A stretch of 64,000 nucleotides of DNA from Methylomonas rapida (GCF_024360925.2 NZ_CP113517.1:4382001-4446000), one strand, 5' to 3'; positions 35,598 through 45,254 are shown, counted from the first letter of the stretch. Numbers and translations: made by a program. Notes: a model not told the origin generated them from the sequence alone.

Positions 35598-38237
35598 TTA
35601 TTTGTCGGTAGTAGTCCCGCTAATACCCGAGCTCGGGCCCTTAGCATCCTTGATGAACAACGCCTTTAAACGCGTGAAGGCTGCGCTCAAGGTTTTATCC
35701 ATTACCACTTGGTTGCCGATGGATACGATCACCCGCGCCAACTCGGGCATTTTGGTTTTGGTTGCCAACATGTAAATCGGCTGTACATACAAAATGGAAT
35801 TTCCCATCGGCAATATCACCATGCGGCCCTTTTTGACTTCCGATCCCTGCTGATTCCACAAGGTAATTTGCGCCGCGATATCCGGGTTTTGATCGATCAA
35901 TGCACTCACTTGCGAAGGCCCATTGACTTGCACGGCCTTGGGGAATTTGAAAATGGTGATACCCGGCTTGTAACTGCGCGGATCGCAATGCGAATGATCC
36001 ATAGTGCCAGCGATGCCCACCATGCTCAAATTGTTGCTGTTGACCGGCGTCATCGGATTGATCATCACGAATTCTTCCGTACTATTGCAACGTTCAAAGT
36101 TCATCGTAATGAAATAGGGTAGCACCGGCTCGCCGCTCACCATCGCGTATTGCCAGGTTTCCGCCTGCTCATAAAACGCCTCGGGCGTGTTTTGATGATA
36201 TTTGGCGAAGATTTTCATTTGCATGTAATACAGATCGCGCGGATAGCGCAGATGCGGCCTCAAGCCCTCCGGCATGTCGTTCAATGGCTTGAAAACGCCC
36301 GGATAAGCCCGGCTATAAGCCGCTATGATCGGGTCGGGATCGCAAATGTAATAATCGACCTTGCCGGTATAGGCATCGACCACAATTTTGACCGAATTAC
36401 GGATGTAATTGAAGTTTTGCACGCCATCCAGGAAATCATCGGCGGCGGGCTTGGCCACCGGATACATGTTCGACAGGGTATAGGCGTCTTGTATCCAGTA
36501 AAAACGGTCGTTATCCACCACCAGATAAGGGTCTTTGTCCAGATGCAGAAAGGGTGTCAGCGTCGCTATACGGTCGACGATGTTGCGCCTTATCAACACC
36601 TTGCTGTCGGTGGAAATGTTCGGCGAGAAAAATATCTTCTCGTCCTTGAAATAAAACGCAAACAGCAGCTTGCGGAAGTAGGACGGAATCGGCACCCCGG
36701 AATTGCCCAAATAGCCACGCGCCATTTCCGCGTCCGTGCCGCTGATATTTTGTGTCACCAGTTTGTTCGGCACAATCGCATACTTATACTCCTCCATACC
36801 GTAATAAATATCCGGATACTTGACCGAAAAGCCGACGCTGGAGCTCAAGTTCAAATCGCGCAAATACCAGACGATGGGAATATCGGCGTCTTGCGCGGCC
36901 GGCGACACGACGGCGCCAAAGCCGTGGGTGTAGCGCAAATGGGTGTTTTCCCAGTTTTGCGCTTCCTTGCTCAAATTACCGACATTGGTTTCGCGTGCCG
37001 CCAGGTTCACTTGCTGATAATGGCCGCGAATGAAGTAACGGTCTTCGTCGACGGTCGGAAAAGTGTAATAGGGCCGGATAGTCTGCAACTGGCGGTAACT
37101 GTCGATCAGATATTCCCTGTCCCAAACCGGGATATTTTCGAAGTTTTTCTGTGTCGCCCATTGTTCGATGTCCTGCGTCGCGTCGACATTGATAGGCAGC
37201 TCGATGGTGTTGATGTTATTCAGGTCGTAAGCCGCCATGGTCGCATCGATGTTGTACTGCATGAACTGACCTTCGGTGCGCGTCGGATTGGGTTTGACGA
37301 TGAATTTTTCGATAATCCCGGGCAAAAAGGTCGAATTCTTCAGGCCCGTTAGCGCCATGAAGCCCAACACCGCAATGACGATGGGCGTTTTGCTGCGGTG
37401 TTGCTCGGAAAACACATAAAAAATGACCAGGGCGGCGATGCTCAAAAACGCCACCACCGACAGCCATATCAACGGCAATTTATAGCGTAAATCGACAAAG
37501 CCAGGGCCGAAAAACACGGGTTCCCGACCGCTTGCATACAACAGCGAGAAGCGGTCCAGCATGAATCCCCAGGTCACGAAAAACACGATGAACGCAAACA
37601 GCACGGTCAAGTGAATTTTCGCGCCGAACGGAAATTCCCGCCCCTGATTGGGGATGAATTTATGCTCCAGCCAATACAAGAGGCCTGTTGCACCGAAGCC
37701 AAGCACGGCGGTCGTCAACAGCTCCTTTTGAATCAGCATGTAAATGGGGTAGGAAAACAGATAAAAGCTGATGTCCCGTTCGTAGACAGGGTCCTTGATG
37801 CCCGAGGAGCTGCCAAAGAAGAACAGCAAGGCATCTTCCCATTGCATGTAAAAAGGTATCGCAACTGCCACGCCCAGCAAAAACGATACCGGAGTATAGA
37901 CTTTGGCCGACCCGTAAAAAAACACATCGGCAAAACGCTGAAAGCGCCGCCTTTTGGTATCGTCAAGCCAGACCTCGTCCGGAGGATTCAAGCCGAGATA
38001 GCGCGAGGCAATCCAGAAATGAAACTGGAAGATAGCGAAGAAGAATATCGTCACCGCGCCGGAGAAAATAAACCGATACAGCAGCCGCAACCAGAAATAG
38101 GCTTCAAGCTCGAGGGATCTAAACCACCACAAATCCACGAAAAAATCGAGAAACACGAAGTAAAACGCAACATACACGACAATCGCGCCGATGATCGTAG
38201 TGCCTACCAACGCAGGTAACAGTTTCCGGTTACGCAT
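35598..38237 (-). CDS. UPF0182-family membrane protein
   Basis: An 879-residue membrane protein. About seven hydrophobic helices occupy the first ~300 residues, followed by a long soluble extracytoplasmic region with FVVKPNPTRTEGQFMQYNID-type and YTHGFGAVVSPA patterns characteristic of UPF0182. These proteins occur in actinobacteria, cyanobacteria and some proteobacteria; their function is unknown. AGAGGAAATT precedes the ATG at 38237. Confidence 0.9.
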   Translation of the reverse strand: MRNRKLLPALVGTTIIGAIVVYVAFYFVFLDFFVDLWWFRSLELEAYFWLRLLYRFIFSGAVTIFFFAIFQFHFWIASRYLGLNPPDEVWLDDTKRRRFQRFADVFFYGSAKVYTPVSFLLGVAVAIPFYMQWEDALLFFFGSSSGIKDPVYERDISFYLFSYPIYMLIQKELLTTAVLGFGATGLLYWLEHKFIPNQGREFPFGAKIHLTVLFAFIVFFVTWGFMLDRFSLLYASGREPVFFGPGFVDLRYKLPLIWLSVVAFLSIAALVIFYVFSEQHRSKTPIVIAVLGFMALTGLKNSTFLPGIIEKFIVKPNPTRTEGQFMQYNIDATMAAYDLNNINTIELPINVDATQDIEQWATQKNFENIPVWDREYLIDSYRQLQTIRPYYTFPTVDEDRYFIRGHYQQVNLAARETNVGNLSKEAQNWENTHLRYTHGFGAVVSPAAQDADIPIVWYLRDLNLSSSVGFSVKYPDIYYGMEEYKYAIVPNKLVTQNISGTDAEMARGYLGNSGVPIPSYFRKLLFAFYFKDEKIFFSPNISTDSKVLIRRNIVDRIATLTPFLHLDKDPYLVVDNDRFYWIQDAYTLSNMYPVAKPAADDFLDGVQNFNYIRNSVKIVVDAYTGKVDYYICDPDPIIAAYSRAYPGVFKPLNDMPEGLRPHLRYPRDLYYMQMKIFAKYHQNTPEAFYEQAETWQYAMVSGEPVLPYFITMNFERCNSTEEFVMINPMTPVNSNNLSMVGIAGTMDHSHCDPRSYKPGITIFKFPKAVQVNGPSQVSALIDQNPDIAAQITLWNQQGSEVKKGRMVILPMGNSILYVQPIYMLATKTKMPELARVIVSIGNQVVMDKTLSAAFTRLKALFIKDAKGPSSGISGTTTDK

Positions 38238-38396
38238 AATTTCCTCTTAAACTTTTAAGTTTGAGCCGATTGGGTGATGGTCTCGCCATGGCTTTACCTG
38301 TCGGCTTTACCACCACCATTCTATCACCCAAACTCGCAATGTGACTGCCCGGCGTTCGCGGCAGGATTGCGCCCGCCAGACTTAATTTAACAGCAA

Positions 38397-38433
38397 CGGT
38401 CATGAAGCCTTTGCTTCGCCCGGCCCATGAAAG
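38397..38433 (+). repeat. Dispersed ~38-bp repeat, copy 1 (degenerate)
   Basis: Shares TCATGAAG, then TTCGCCCGGC and ATGAAAG with the later copies at 38718, 38835 and 39007, with several substitutions between. Confidence 0.55.
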
Positions 38434-38717
38434 CAGCCTCTCTGGGTGCGACGCCTTCGCCGCGACAAGGGCGCAGCTTCCACAATGACTTTCACTGTTA
38501 CGAAAAAGGATGACGGAGGGAGGCCGGGCCGTTTTTCGACGCATGCAGAGCATGGCCGAGAAGCATCGAAAGGCCTATTGCTCTTTCCGACGAAACGCAA
38601 GCATTAGGCGGGGCTGTACGAGGGGGCTCTGTCGAAGGATAAATGGGAGAAGTCCGAGAGGATAAGTTAAGCCGTTCATCATGGTTCGACGGTCTCACCA
38701 CGAAAGGCTTAACCTGA

Positions 38718-38755
38718 CGTTCATGACGGCTCGACATCACTCCGGCAAATGAAAG
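38718..38755 (+). repeat. Dispersed ~38-bp repeat, copy 2
   Basis: CGTTCATGACGGCTCGACAT then CACTCCGGCAAATGAAAG. It matches copies 3 and 4 at most positions. Confidence 0.75.
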
Positions 38756-38761
38756 TTTTCT

Positions 38762-38815
38762 GGAGCGACGCATAGTCGCGAATTGAAGCCATTTATCGCG
38801 ACTATGCGTCGCTCC
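38762..38815. repeat. Perfect 20-bp palindrome
   Basis: GGAGCGACGCATAGTCGCGA (38762-38781) and its exact complement (38796-38815) are separated by 14 nt. This would fold into a very stable hairpin on either strand. Confidence 0.9.
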
Positions 38816-38834
38816 CACGATGACTTTCGAGTAA

Positions 38835-38872
38835 CGCTCATGAAGGCTGGGCATCACCCCGGCAAATGAAAA
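38835..38872 (+). repeat. Dispersed ~38-bp repeat, copy 3
   Basis: CGCTCATGAAGGCTGGGCAT then CACCCCGGCAAATGAAAA. It is preceded by TTTCGAGTAA, similar to the flank of copy 4. Confidence 0.75.
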
Positions 38873-38887
38873 TAGCCTTCAGGGTAA

Positions 38888-38975
38888 GGTTGCTTGCCGG
38901 ACAGGCCGCCTTGAATACATCCATGTAGGCTCGTCGGCGGCATCCTTGCCGCCGACGCCTGTCCAACAAGCAACC
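38888..38975. repeat. Nested palindrome
   Basis: The outer arms GGTTGCTTGCCGGACAGGC (38888-38906) and 38957-38975 pair at 17 of 19 positions. An inner perfect 9-bp hairpin GTCGGCGGC / GCCGCCGAC sits at 38933-38956. The unit looks like a REP-type or non-autonomous element. Confidence 0.8.
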
Positions 38976-39006
38976 GCACCCTCACATTTTGCTACTTTCA
39001 GAGTAA

Positions 39007-39044
39007 CGTTCATGAAGGCTAGGCATCGCCCCGGCAAATGAAAG
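39007..39044 (+). repeat. Dispersed ~38-bp repeat, copy 4
   Basis: CGTTCATGAAGGCTAGGCAT then CGCCCCGGCAAATGAAAG. It is preceded by CTTTCAGAGTAA, the same flank type as copy 3. Confidence 0.75.
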
Positions 39045-39119
39045 TCAACTTTGTTATGTCGTTAGTCTGTTTTTGGGGTTGCCGCGTGACTTTCAGAGTA
39101 TGGCATTGCTGGAAAATCT

Positions 39120-40205
39120 TCAAGGTTCGATGCCAGCCGATTCGCTTTTCGGCTGCAGGGCTTCCCGCTCCGTGCGCACCAACCAATCCAGCATCAAGGC
39201 ATAACTGGTTGCCAGCAAGGTCGGCCCGATAAAGACGCCGATGAAACCGAAGGCCAGCAAGCCGCCAAAAATACCGAACATAATCAGCACAAAGGGTAAT
39301 TCGACTTCCCGGCTGATCAATATCGGCCGCAGCCAATTGTCTATGGTGCCGACAAACAGCAAAAACCATAGCGCAATAAAGATCGCCCTGCCGGTTTCGC
39401 CTTCGATCAATAACCAGGCGGAAATCGGAAACCAGACTATCGTGCCGGCGGCGGGAATGATCATCAAAAAAAATGCGATAAATCCCAAAACAAAGGCATA
39501 GGGTACGCCTGCCAGCATCAGGCCCACTATCGATGCCAGCGCTTGCGCGAATGCGGTCCCCAAAATGCCATAGACGACGGCCCGCAAGCTGGAGCGGATG
39601 ATATCCGGGATACGCGCCGTTTGCTCGCCGGCCAGCCGTTTGATCGCCGCGACGACATGCACAGAGGCTTGCTCGCCATCCCGGTACAAAAAAAACAGCA
39701 CTAGGATGCTCAAGCCCATGTGCATCAATTCTCCGGCGAGATTGAGTCCTTGCTCCAATATCCAGCGACTGGTGCCAAAGGCGTATTTACGGGCTAAAGC
39801 CAGCAGCCGGCTCGAATCTTCGCCGAAGCCTTGCCAACTGGCCGCGATATTGTCGCCAATGACGGGCAGCTCTTTAAGCCACGCCGGCAGTTCCGGCCAG
39901 GCATATGCGTTGTCGTTCAACCACTGCAACAAGCGATTGATCTCGTCCGGAACGGTTATCGCCGCCGCGACAAACGGCATCAATAACAATATGCCTATCG
40001 GCAGCACGATCGCGGCGGCGGCCCAATGGGGAGACAGTTTCCATTCGCGCAAACGCAAATACAATGGCCAGGTTACGACGCACAGAATGGCGGCCCACAG
40101 AATGTCAAATAAAAAAGGCTTCAACACCTGATAGCAGGCAAACAGCAGCAATATCAACGCCGCCGCGCTGGCCATTCTTTCAAAACGGGAGACAAGGATA
40201 CTCAT
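39120..40205 (-). CDS. AI-2E family transporter
   Basis: A 361-residue inner-membrane protein with about eight helices, matching the AI-2E/PerM family: helices at the N-terminus, a soluble middle region (VPDEINRLLQWLNDNAYAWP), and the C-terminal core YGILGTAFAQALASIVGLML, PAAGTIVWFPISAW and GTIDNWLRPILISREVELP. Family members have been linked to autoinducer-2 export or Na+/H+ antiport; the substrate is unknown. The ATG at 40205 is preferred over the upstream frame to 40268. Confidence 0.92.
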   Translation of the reverse strand: MSILVSRFERMASAAALILLLFACYQVLKPFLFDILWAAILCVVTWPLYLRLREWKLSPHWAAAAIVLPIGILLLMPFVAAAITVPDEINRLLQWLNDNAYAWPELPAWLKELPVIGDNIAASWQGFGEDSSRLLALARKYAFGTSRWILEQGLNLAGELMHMGLSILVLFFLYRDGEQASVHVVAAIKRLAGEQTARIPDIIRSSLRAVVYGILGTAFAQALASIVGLMLAGVPYAFVLGFIAFFLMIIPAAGTIVWFPISAWLLIEGETGRAIFIALWFLLFVGTIDNWLRPILISREVELPFVLIMFGIFGGLLAFGFIGVFIGPTLLATSYALMLDWLVRTEREALQPKSESAGIEP

Positions 40206-40390
40206 GCTGGCGATTCCATCAACATTTTGTCGACGCACCTTAGCACGGACGCCCCAAAGCAGCGACAAAAGATTTGTTACCGTTTTTTGATCCCATCACC
40301 GTGGCCAAGCCGCACAGATTAAAGCCCCTATCCGCCCAATCGTATAAAATAGGCCGAAATCAGCTTGCATTCCCCGCAAATCAAGGCCAA

Positions 40391-42403
40391 ATGTCTTCAA
40401 AACTCAATCCGCAACAACAAGCCGCCGTCAAAATCATCGATCGTCCGTTGCTGGTGTTGGCCGGCGCCGGCAGCGGCAAAACGCGCGTGATCACCGAGAA
40501 AATAGCCTATCTGGTGCAACAAGGCATTCCGGCCCGCCATATCGCCGCGGTCACCTTTACCAACAAAGCGGCCCGCGAGATGAAGAGCCGGGTCGGTAAA
40601 CTGCTGGACGACAAGCAAAGCCGCGGCCTTAGAGTATCGACGTTTCATTCCTTGGGCTTGGACATTTTACGGGCCGAACACAAAGCCCTGGGCTACAAAG
40701 CTTCCATCACGCTGTTCGACGAACAGGACCGGCTGACGCTGCTGCGCAATCTGATCAGCCACGGCCTCAAGGACTGCGACATCGACCAGGTCGAGCAATA
40801 CAATGGGCAGATCGGTCAATGGAAAAATGCCTTCGTCACCCCGGAGCAGGCGGTAAGCCGCGCCGATGCCGCCAGTTATCCGGCAGCCTTGCTGTACGAT
40901 GCCTTTAATCGCAGCCTGAAGGCCTATAATGCGGTCGATTTCGACGATCTGATTCTGCTGCCGGTACTGTTGTTTCAACAACACCCGGAAGTGCTGGAAA
41001 AATGGCAAAACAAAATCCGCTACCTGCTGGTGGATGAGTATCAGGACACCAATATCACCCAGTACCAGTTGGTGCGCTTGCTGGCCGGCAATTTGGGCCG
41101 TTTTACCGTGGTCGGTGACGACGATCAGTCGATTTACGCCTGGCGCGGCGCACAACCGGAAAACCTCAGCCAATTGCAAAAGGATTACAGCCGTTTGCAA
41201 GTCATCAAGCTGGAGCAAAATTACCGCTCATCCGGGCGAATTTTGAAGGTCGCCAACCAGTTGATCGCCAATAATCCGCATACCTTCGAGAAAAAACTCT
41301 GGAGCGAACTCGGTTACGGCGACCCGCTGCGCGTGCTCAGCCACAGGAACGATGCCATCGAAGCCAAGCAGATCGTCGCCGAGATCGTGCATCATCGCTT
41401 CAAGCATGGCGGCAAATACGGCGACTATGCGATTTTGTATCGCGGCAATCACCAATCGCGGTTGTTCGAGCGGGAATTGCGCGAAAGCAACGTGCCGTAT
41501 TTCATCAGCGGCAGCACTTCGTTTTTCGCCTATGCCGAAATCAAGGACGTGCTGGCCTATTTGCGCCTGCTGGTCAATCCCGGCGACGATGCCGCCTTTT
41601 TGCGCGTCATCAATACGCCGCGCCGGGAAATCGGCCCGACGACCTTGGAAAAACTCGGGGCTTATGCCAACGAGCGCCATATCAGTTTGTTCGATGCCTG
41701 CTCGGAATTCGGCCTGCAGCAGCGCATCTCGGAAAAATCCGCGCACCGGCTGCGAAATTTCTGCGACTGGATCAACGAAACCGCGCAAAAAATCGAACGC
41801 GAGGATACCTTTAAAGTGATCCACCAGATGCTGGAGCAAATCCATTATCAACAATGGCTGCAAGAGAACAGCAAGACGCCGGCGGCGGCCGAACGGCGGA
41901 TGGGTAACGTCTACGAACTGATCGAATGGTTGCAACGCATCGCCGGTAGCGAGCAGGACGGCGTGACGGAAAAGTCGCTGACGGATGTAATCGCCAAGGT
42001 CATGTTGCTGGACATTCTCGACCGCAATCAGGAGCAGGAAGCCGGCGACCAGGTCAGCCTGATGACCCTGCACGCCGCCAAGGGCCTGGAGTTTCCGCAT
42101 GTGTTTCTGATCGGCATGGAAGAAAATCTATTACCGCATCAAAACAGCATAGAAACCGACAATATCGAGGAAGAACGCCGACTGGCCTACGTCGGCATTA
42201 CTCGCGCCCAGCGCACCTTGACCTTTAGTTACTGCACCCACCGCAAGCGTTACGGCGAAATGGCGGAATGCGAACCCAGCCGTTTTTTGGCCGAGCTACC
42301 GGAAGAGGACTTGGAATGGGCCAACAAGAAACAGTTGGCGCCGGAGGAAATCAAGCAACGCGGCAAGGCCAACTTGTCCGCGCTGAAATCGATGCTGGCT
42401 TGA
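40391..42403 (+). CDS. rep: ATP-dependent DNA helicase Rep
   Basis: A 670-residue superfamily 1A 3'-5' helicase, matching E. coli Rep in length. It starts SSKLNPQQQAAVKIIDRPLL (Q motif), then Walker A LAGAGSGKTRVITEKI, VTFTNKAAREMKSRV, motif II LVDEYQDTN, GDDDQSIYAWRGA (motif III) and LMTLHAAKGLEF (motif V). Rep clears proteins ahead of the replication fork. The ATG at 40391 gives the family N-terminus; the open frame upstream to 40274 does not. Confidence 0.96.
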   Translation: MSSKLNPQQQAAVKIIDRPLLVLAGAGSGKTRVITEKIAYLVQQGIPARHIAAVTFTNKAAREMKSRVGKLLDDKQSRGLRVSTFHSLGLDILRAEHKALGYKASITLFDEQDRLTLLRNLISHGLKDCDIDQVEQYNGQIGQWKNAFVTPEQAVSRADAASYPAALLYDAFNRSLKAYNAVDFDDLILLPVLLFQQHPEVLEKWQNKIRYLLVDEYQDTNITQYQLVRLLAGNLGRFTVVGDDDQSIYAWRGAQPENLSQLQKDYSRLQVIKLEQNYRSSGRILKVANQLIANNPHTFEKKLWSELGYGDPLRVLSHRNDAIEAKQIVAEIVHHRFKHGGKYGDYAILYRGNHQSRLFERELRESNVPYFISGSTSFFAYAEIKDVLAYLRLLVNPGDDAAFLRVINTPRREIGPTTLEKLGAYANERHISLFDACSEFGLQQRISEKSAHRLRNFCDWINETAQKIEREDTFKVIHQMLEQIHYQQWLQENSKTPAAAERRMGNVYELIEWLQRIAGSEQDGVTEKSLTDVIAKVMLLDILDRNQEQEAGDQVSLMTLHAAKGLEFPHVFLIGMEENLLPHQNSIETDNIEEERRLAYVGITRAQRTLTFSYCTHRKRYGEMAECEPSRFLAELPEEDLEWANKKQLAPEEIKQRGKANLSALKSMLA

Positions 42404-42420
42404 AGCCCAAGCCAGCATCG
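42390..42420. terminator. Bidirectional hairpin between rep and degQ
   Basis: A perfect 12-bp inverted repeat CGATGCTGGCTT / AAGCCAGCATCG with a 7-nt loop. The left arm covers the last codons of rep and the first base of its stop. It lies between two convergent genes. Confidence 0.6.
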
Positions 42421-42428
42421 CCAACGGA

Positions 42429-43778
42429 TTATTGCAGCACGACAAAAAACGCTTCGCCGCCGCGTTGCAGATTGATCAGCAGCGGACCGCGCGGATTGAC
42501 CACCTCTTTCAATTCATCCAAGGTTCTAACCCGGTAACGGTTCGCGGTGACGATGATGTCGCCGGGACGCAAACCGACTTTCCAGGGATAGGAATTCGGT
42601 TCGACCTTTTCTAGCAAAATCCCTTCCACTTGATCCTTGGTGGTCGCGCTGAGCGAGGCGCCTTTCAGCAGCGGATGCAGCTTGTCGCCGGCCAGTTGTG
42701 GGCGCTTCGGCTTGCCGATGGTGGCTTGCAAGGTTTTGCGCTCTTCGCCGCGCATGACTTCGACTTCGGCGGTATCGCCGATCTGCAACAAGCCGATCGC
42801 GGTACGGATTTGAGCGCTGCCGTTTTTGATTTCCTGGCCATTGATCGCCACGATGATGTCGCCCGGTTCCAGACCGGCTTTTTCCGCCGGCGAGCCGGCC
42901 TCGACCCGACTAATGACAGCGCCATGCTGGCTTTGCAGCGAAAAGGCTTTCATCAATTCCGGCGTCAGATCCTGCGTCGTGACACCCAACATCCCGCGCC
43001 GCACTTCGCCGTGCTGCACCAGGGATTCCTTGATGGTCATCGCCATGTTCGCAGGAATCGCAAAGCCGATACCGACGTTGCCACCGCTGGGCGCCAGAAT
43101 CGCCGTGTTCATGCCGATGAATTCGCCGCGCAGATTGACCAGCGCGCCGCCGGAGTTGCCGGGGTTGATCGAGGCATCGGTCTGAATGAAGTCTTCGTAA
43201 CCTTCGATGCCGAGACCGGAACGGCCCAAGGCGCTAATGATGCCTGACGTCACCGTCTGCCCCAAACCGAACGGGTTACCAATCGCCACGACGAAATCGC
43301 CCACCTTCAGGCGGCTGGAATCGGCTATCGGCAGCGCCGTCAGATTGTCGGCCGGAATCTGGATCACGGCGACATCAGCCTCGGGATCGGCGCCTATCAA
43401 TTTGGCGGACAACTGGCGGCCATCGCTCAAGGTCACGGTGATTTTGTCGGCTTTGTCGATCACGTGATTGTTGGTCAGCACATAGCCTTCATCCTTGTCG
43501 ATGATGACGCCGGAGCCCAGGCTGTTGCGCTGTTGCTGGCGCGGTTGATTCGGTATACCAAAGAAATAGCGAAACACTGGATCATTCAGCATCGGATTGT
43601 CCTGCATCCTGACATTGACCGAAGTCGAGATATTGACCACAGCCGGCATGCTGCGCTCCAGCATCGGCGCCAATGTGGGCATGGGCGTGCCGTCGACTTC
43701 CGAAGGCCAGGCGGCGTCCGCCGTGACACTGGACAGGCTGAGGGAGAAAATCAAAAGCAATTTGGCTATTTTGTTCAT
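42429..43778 (-). CDS. degQ: DegQ/HtrA-family periplasmic serine endoprotease
   Basis: A 449-residue periplasmic quality-control protease. It has a signal peptide (SLSLSSVTADA), then the trypsin-like domain with His in VLTNNHVID, Asp in ADVAVIQIP and Ser in NPGNSGGAL. Two PDZ domains follow (GVTTQDLTPELMKAFSLQ from about 265; VEGILLEKVEPNSYPWKVGL from about 380). GGAAGAA precedes the ATG at 43778; the open frame to 43889 is upstream non-coding sequence. Confidence 0.95.
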   Translation of the reverse strand: MNKIAKLLLIFSLSLSSVTADAAWPSEVDGTPMPTLAPMLERSMPAVVNISTSVNVRMQDNPMLNDPVFRYFFGIPNQPRQQQRNSLGSGVIIDKDEGYVLTNNHVIDKADKITVTLSDGRQLSAKLIGADPEADVAVIQIPADNLTALPIADSSRLKVGDFVVAIGNPFGLGQTVTSGIISALGRSGLGIEGYEDFIQTDASINPGNSGGALVNLRGEFIGMNTAILAPSGGNVGIGFAIPANMAMTIKESLVQHGEVRRGMLGVTTQDLTPELMKAFSLQSQHGAVISRVEAGSPAEKAGLEPGDIIVAINGQEIKNGSAQIRTAIGLLQIGDTAEVEVMRGEERKTLQATIGKPKRPQLAGDKLHPLLKGASLSATTKDQVEGILLEKVEPNSYPWKVGLRPGDIIVTANRYRVRTLDELKEVVNPRGPLLINLQRGGEAFFVVLQ

Positions 43779-43862
43779 AGTCGATTCTTCCAGCAGTTGA
43801 GTCGCCGGATGGACAAGCCGGCGTGAAAAATGTTTCCATAAAATATTAGCGCATAATCGACT

Positions 43863-45254
43863 ATGATACGCGCTGTTCCTCGCCGTCACTCAATCCGTAT
43901 CGTCCCGCAAAAACTCATGGCCGTCGACATTCAGTCAGAAGAAGCGCGCATCATCCGGCAATTGATTCCCTTGTCGACGTTGCCATCCCATCAATTTGCC
44001 AAGCTATGCGAACAACTGACCATCGAGGTGGCCGAAACAGGCGATTTTTTGTTTCACCGCGGCGCCATCGATAGCGATCTGTATTTCCTGCTGGATGGCG
44101 CCATCGATCTGCAAACCGAAACGTTCACGGTCGAGACCATCCGGGCTGGCAGCGAGTCGGCCCGCTTTGCGATAGCGCATCAAATTCCACGAAAAATCGA
44201 CGCGGTTGCGGCGAGCAGAATTCAGTTTTTACGCCTGAATGCTGCTATGATGAAAGCGGACCATGAAATACCTTACCATGAGAACGAAAGCACTATGATG
44301 GTCGAAGAATTGGAGGACGATGATGATTGGATGACGACCTTGCTGCGGTCGCCGATTTTCAGAGCCCTGCCGCCAGCCAATCTGCAACGCATATTGATCA
44401 GCCTGGAAGAGGTTCAATATCAGACCGGTGAAACCATTATCCATCAAGGCGATCCGGGCGATTATTACTACATCATCAAAAAAGGCCAGGCCTTGATCAG
44501 TCGCAAGCCATCGCCCACGGCCAAGGAAATCAAACTGGCACAATTAGGTGACCTGGATACCTTCGGCGAGGATTCATTGATTTCCGGCGAGCCGCGCAAT
44601 GTTTCGGTCAGCGCCCTGACACCGATAACCCTGCTTCGCCTGAACAAGGATCAGTTCATCAATCTGATCAAAAAACCGACGCTGAAATATATAAGCCTTG
44701 ACGAAGTACAGCCTCAGATCGACAACGGCGCCGTCCTGATCGATGTCAGAGGGCCCGACGAATACAAGAACCATCATCTGCCGCGCAGCATCAATGTGCC
44801 GTTTTTTTCGCTGCGCATGCACCTGAAATCGCTCAACAGGCATCACCCCGTCATCGTCGTGTGCAAGGATGGCAGAACCAGCGAGTCGGCGGCTTTTGTC
44901 CTGCATCGCTTCAAATTCAACGCCCTGGTTCTGCAAGGCGGCATGGCCAATATCAAGCCGGCGTCCTCCGGGGCCAGCGAGAATATCGCCTCATTCAGCA
45001 TTGACGACGGCACCGAAACCAGCAATTTATTATTTGCCGCAAGCGAAAAGAAAACCCAACTCGAGGAGGCTGAAGCCGTTACTGACCAGGAAGAGTCGAC
45101 GGTCGACATGAATCAACTGGTACAACAGCTCAAGGTTAAATGCAGCGAACTAGAAACCGAAAAAATGACCCTGGAATTGAAATGCATGTCATTGAGCAGG
45201 CAGCTGGACACGCTGAAGGCGGAACTGGCCATGTTAAAGAAAAACGCCGACTAG
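43863..45254 (+). CDS. Double cNMP-binding / rhodanese-domain protein
   Basis: A 463-residue cytoplasmic protein. A degenerate first cyclic-nucleotide-binding-like domain (about 38-130) and a better one (about 165-270: GETIIHQGDPGDYYYIIKKG, FGEDSLISGEPRNVSVSAL) are followed by a rhodanese domain (about 280-375) with the active Cys in VCKDGRTSES, then a C-terminal coiled coil (about 415-460). It may couple a bound nucleotide to sulfur transfer or simple scaffolding. The start is 43863 or 43917; neither has a clear ribosome site. It is divergent from degQ. Confidence 0.85.
   Translation: MIRAVPRRHSIRIVPQKLMAVDIQSEEARIIRQLIPLSTLPSHQFAKLCEQLTIEVAETGDFLFHRGAIDSDLYFLLDGAIDLQTETFTVETIRAGSESARFAIAHQIPRKIDAVAASRIQFLRLNAAMMKADHEIPYHENESTMMVEELEDDDDWMTTLLRSPIFRALPPANLQRILISLEEVQYQTGETIIHQGDPGDYYYIIKKGQALISRKPSPTAKEIKLAQLGDLDTFGEDSLISGEPRNVSVSALTPITLLRLNKDQFINLIKKPTLKYISLDEVQPQIDNGAVLIDVRGPDEYKNHHLPRSINVPFFSLRMHLKSLNRHHPVIVVCKDGRTSESAAFVLHRFKFNALVLQGGMANIKPASSGASENIASFSIDDGTETSNLLFAASEKKTQLEEAEAVTDQEESTVDMNQLVQQLKVKCSELETEKMTLELKCMSLSRQLDTLKAELAMLKKNAD

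Larger units (their letters stand above)
38238..39119. other. Repeat-rich spacer between UPF0182 and AI-2E genes
   Basis: About 880 bp without a believable gene; short open frames here have no coding character. It contains four copies of a ~38-bp element and two large palindromes listed separately. Composition and arrangement look like a cluster of extragenic repeats. Confidence 0.75.

Noticed and set aside
36150..37352. 400-codon open frame antisense to the UPF0182 gene
   Set aside because: Shadow of a well-supported gene; no recognisable domain or ribosome site.
38397..39044. CRISPR array
   Set aside because: Repeat copies are irregularly spaced (321, 117 and 172 bp), diverged, and no cas gene is present.
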